Assembly: GCA_018665625.1 (NCBI GenBank)
Contig: JABJCF010000481.1
Location: 1-6,828, forward strand
DNA from: Nitrospina sp.
GTDB taxonomy: Bacteria > Nitrospinota > Nitrospinia > Nitrospinales > VA-1
Length of the DNA: 6,828 bases
Direction of reading: 5' to 3'
The notes under the pieces are model-generated. The model did not search any database. It saw only the letters and a program-made list of their open reading frames with translations, and was not told where the DNA came from. The translations under genes were made by a program, and so were the position numbers. Shown one piece after another: positions 6,628-6,828 of this stretch. The stretch's first letter is position 1; each line of letters opens with the position of its first letter.

Positions 6628-6828
6628 TATTTATCTTTAGGACCGAGGACTATGATGGTGTCGACCTTGCGTCATCAAAACAAGCCCCAGTATATGTTTA
6701 AATTTTTCAATACAGGTTAGCAGTTTTTACCCGGAATCCTAACCCCTCATTGAAAAACTTTGTTTTTTAATCAATTGTACCTATAAAATAAAAAGCATGA
6801 AATTTAAAATTAATTACTATTTTAACAA
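6628..6828. other. AT-rich intergenic region upstream of the kinase gene
   Basis: No supported gene is present in these 201 bases. On the minus strand TATACT (6694-6689) is a good -10-like hexamer about 60 bases upstream of the kinase start, but no convincing -35 accompanies it. On the plus strand TTGTTT (6760-6765) and TATAAA (6782-6787), 16 bases apart, could form a divergent promoter. An ATG at 6797 opens a frame that reaches the window edge after ten codons without a Shine-Dalgarno sequence. The region probably holds the kinase-operon promoter and possibly a divergent one, neither identified with confidence. Confidence 0.4.

Noticed and set aside
1..6828. Defence system, mobile element, CRISPR array or RNA gene
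   Set aside because: No transposase, integrase, nuclease or reverse transcriptase motifs, no terminal or direct repeats, no spaced repeat array and no tRNA-like cloverleaf were found on reading both strands by eye.

Overview
The window holds one partial and four complete protein-coding genes and reads as ordinary bacterial chromosome. Base composition is moderately AT-rich, genes are tightly packed, and start sites mostly have clear Shine-Dalgarno sequences. There is no sign of mobile elements, tRNA/rRNA genes or CRISPR. The genes suggest a Gram-negative, respiratory and probably aquatic bacterium: the end of a copper nitrite reductase of the AniA-like (class II) type, a periplasmic-sensing CHASE histidine kinase and a secreted TPR/SUMF1-fold protein. 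A Nitrospinota-like or proteobacterial host would fit, but the sequence alone does not settle the taxon.

Layout. Bases 1-270 are the last 89 codons of nirK, closed by a strong intrinsic terminator (301-341). A 231-base non-coding stretch carries that terminator and a weak candidate promoter. It leads into a two-gene plus-strand operon: a ThDP-dependent enzyme of the acetolactate synthase family (502-2142), then, 25 bases on, an NAD(P)-dependent aldehyde dehydrogenase (2168-3556). Only 13 bases separate this operon from a convergent minus-strand operon. Read in its own direction, that operon starts with a CHASE-domain sensor histidine kinase (6627 to 4915) and continues, 13 bases after its stop, with a secreted TPR + formylglycine-generating-enzyme-like protein (4901 to 3570). 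The last 201 bases are AT-rich upstream sequence with no supported gene.

How the genes may work together. The plus-strand pair suggests a two-step route in which a 2-oxoacid is decarboxylated to an aldehyde and the aldehyde is then oxidised to a carboxylic acid. The same arrangement (an enzyme annotated as acetolactate synthase next to an aldehyde dehydrogenase) is known from the cyanobacterial 2-oxoglutarate decarboxylase / succinic semialdehyde dehydrogenase bypass of the TCA cycle. That is the most interesting hypothesis here, though the substrate cannot be read from the sequence. The minus-strand pair couples a membrane kinase with a periplasmic input domain to an exported protein, so a shared envelope signalling role is plausible but unproven. 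Two residue-level oddities stand out: the SUMF1-fold protein lacks both FGE catalytic cysteines at the usual position, and the kinase has Gly in place of the usual adenine-contacting Asp of its G1 box.
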